NCBI GenBank assembly: GCA_937967805.1
Contig: CALBTC010000172.1
Location: 1 to 5,475 of the forward strand
Direction of reading: 5' to 3'
Origin: an uncultured Anaerolineaceae bacterium
GTDB taxonomy: Bacteria; Chloroflexota; Anaerolineae; Promineifilales; Promineifilaceae
Length of the DNA: 5,475 nt
The notes below the pieces were generated by a model, which searched no databases, was not told the DNA's origin, and saw nothing but the letters and a program-made list of their open reading frames with translations. The translations under genes and the position numbers were made by a program. Positions 5,252-5,475 of the stretch are shown here, piece by piece. Positions within the stretch are counted from its first letter, which is position 1; the number at the start of each line of letters is the position of its first letter.

Positions 5252-5475
5252 TTACAATTCATTTAATGCCGCCAGCTTTTCTGCTTCGTCGGCGATGGTG
5301 AGGGCGTCAATGAACTGATCGATGTCGCCATCCATGACGGCGGGCAGGTTGTAGCTGCTCAGGCCAATGCGGTGGTCGGTGACGCGCCCCTGCGGATAAT
5401 TGTAAGTGCGGATTTTCTCGCTGCGGTCGCCGGTGCCAATTTGCGATTTACGGTCGGCGGCAACGGCCGTTTGCT
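5252..5475 (-). CDS. prfA: Peptide chain release factor 1, C-terminal part
   Basis: The minus-strand frame is open from the window edge to a TAA at 5254-5252, giving 73 C-terminal residues of RF1. RF1 recognises UAA and UAG codons on the ribosome and triggers peptide release. The visible part includes the strongly conserved stretch [20 protein letters not shown] followed by TDHRIGL, and then the typical end region with [10 protein letters not shown] and [10 protein letters not shown]. The catalytic GGQ loop and the PxT stop-codon-reading motif lie upstream, beyond the window. RF1 rather than RF2 is supported by the closing sequence, which matches RF1 proteins. In many bacteria prfA precedes the glutamine methyltransferase gene prmC; here a MaoC-like gene follows instead. 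Confidence 0.95.
   Translation of the reverse strand, partial: QTAVAADRKSQIGTGDRSEKIRTYNYPQGRVTDHRIGLSSYNLPAVMDGDIDQFIDALTIADEAEKLAALNEL

Noticed and set aside
4866..5318. Plus-strand open frames opposite the MaoC-like gene and the prfA end
   Set aside because: They are antisense to two confidently recognised genes, and the longest crosses the 28-bp palindrome; no domain is recognisable.

Overview
The window looks like a GC-rich chromosomal segment from a Chloroflexota bacterium, most plausibly Anaerolineae-like. The clues are a class A penicillin-binding protein with a Thr/Pro-rich extracellular tail of the kind common in that phylum, short GC-rich palindromic repeats between genes, and a strongly repeated ACGGCCGT octamer. 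The phylum is inferred from style; no phylogenetic marker was compared.

From the left, the window opens inside a plus-strand gene for an HPF/RaiA-type ribosome hibernation factor (ends at 354). Its 3' end faces the 3' end of a large minus-strand gene, and the 100-base gap is largely filled by an imperfect hairpin repeat built from ACGCAAAG-like units. The minus-strand gene (455-4006) encodes an 1183-residue bifunctional peptidoglycan synthase with a 250-residue disordered cytoplasmic region, one membrane helix, GT51 and transpeptidase domains, an Ig-like domain and a Thr/Pro-rich tail.

Upstream of it is a 242-base intergenic region (4007-4248) packed with inverted repeats. Its right half reads on the minus strand like an aberrant tRNA: an end-closing helix, a D-loop-like GGTAGA, a T-arm with loop TTCGACT, and extra hairpins. 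The same bases can also fold into two tandem domains. This is the most unusual part of the window.

The rest, all minus strand, reads in transcription order: the 3' end of prfA (release factor 1, 5475-5252), a perfect 28-bp palindrome, a MaoC-like hydratase gene (5189-4719), and a DIP1984-family gene (4710-4249) whose ribosome binding site overlaps the hydratase stop codon. The DIP1984 gene has roughly 37-40% GC on sampled lines, against about 65% in its neighbours. It and the structured intergenic region may therefore have been acquired together.

The genes do not form one pathway. prfA and the ribosome factor act in translation, the penicillin-binding protein in wall growth, MaoC in acyl-CoA metabolism, and DIP1984 has no clear function.
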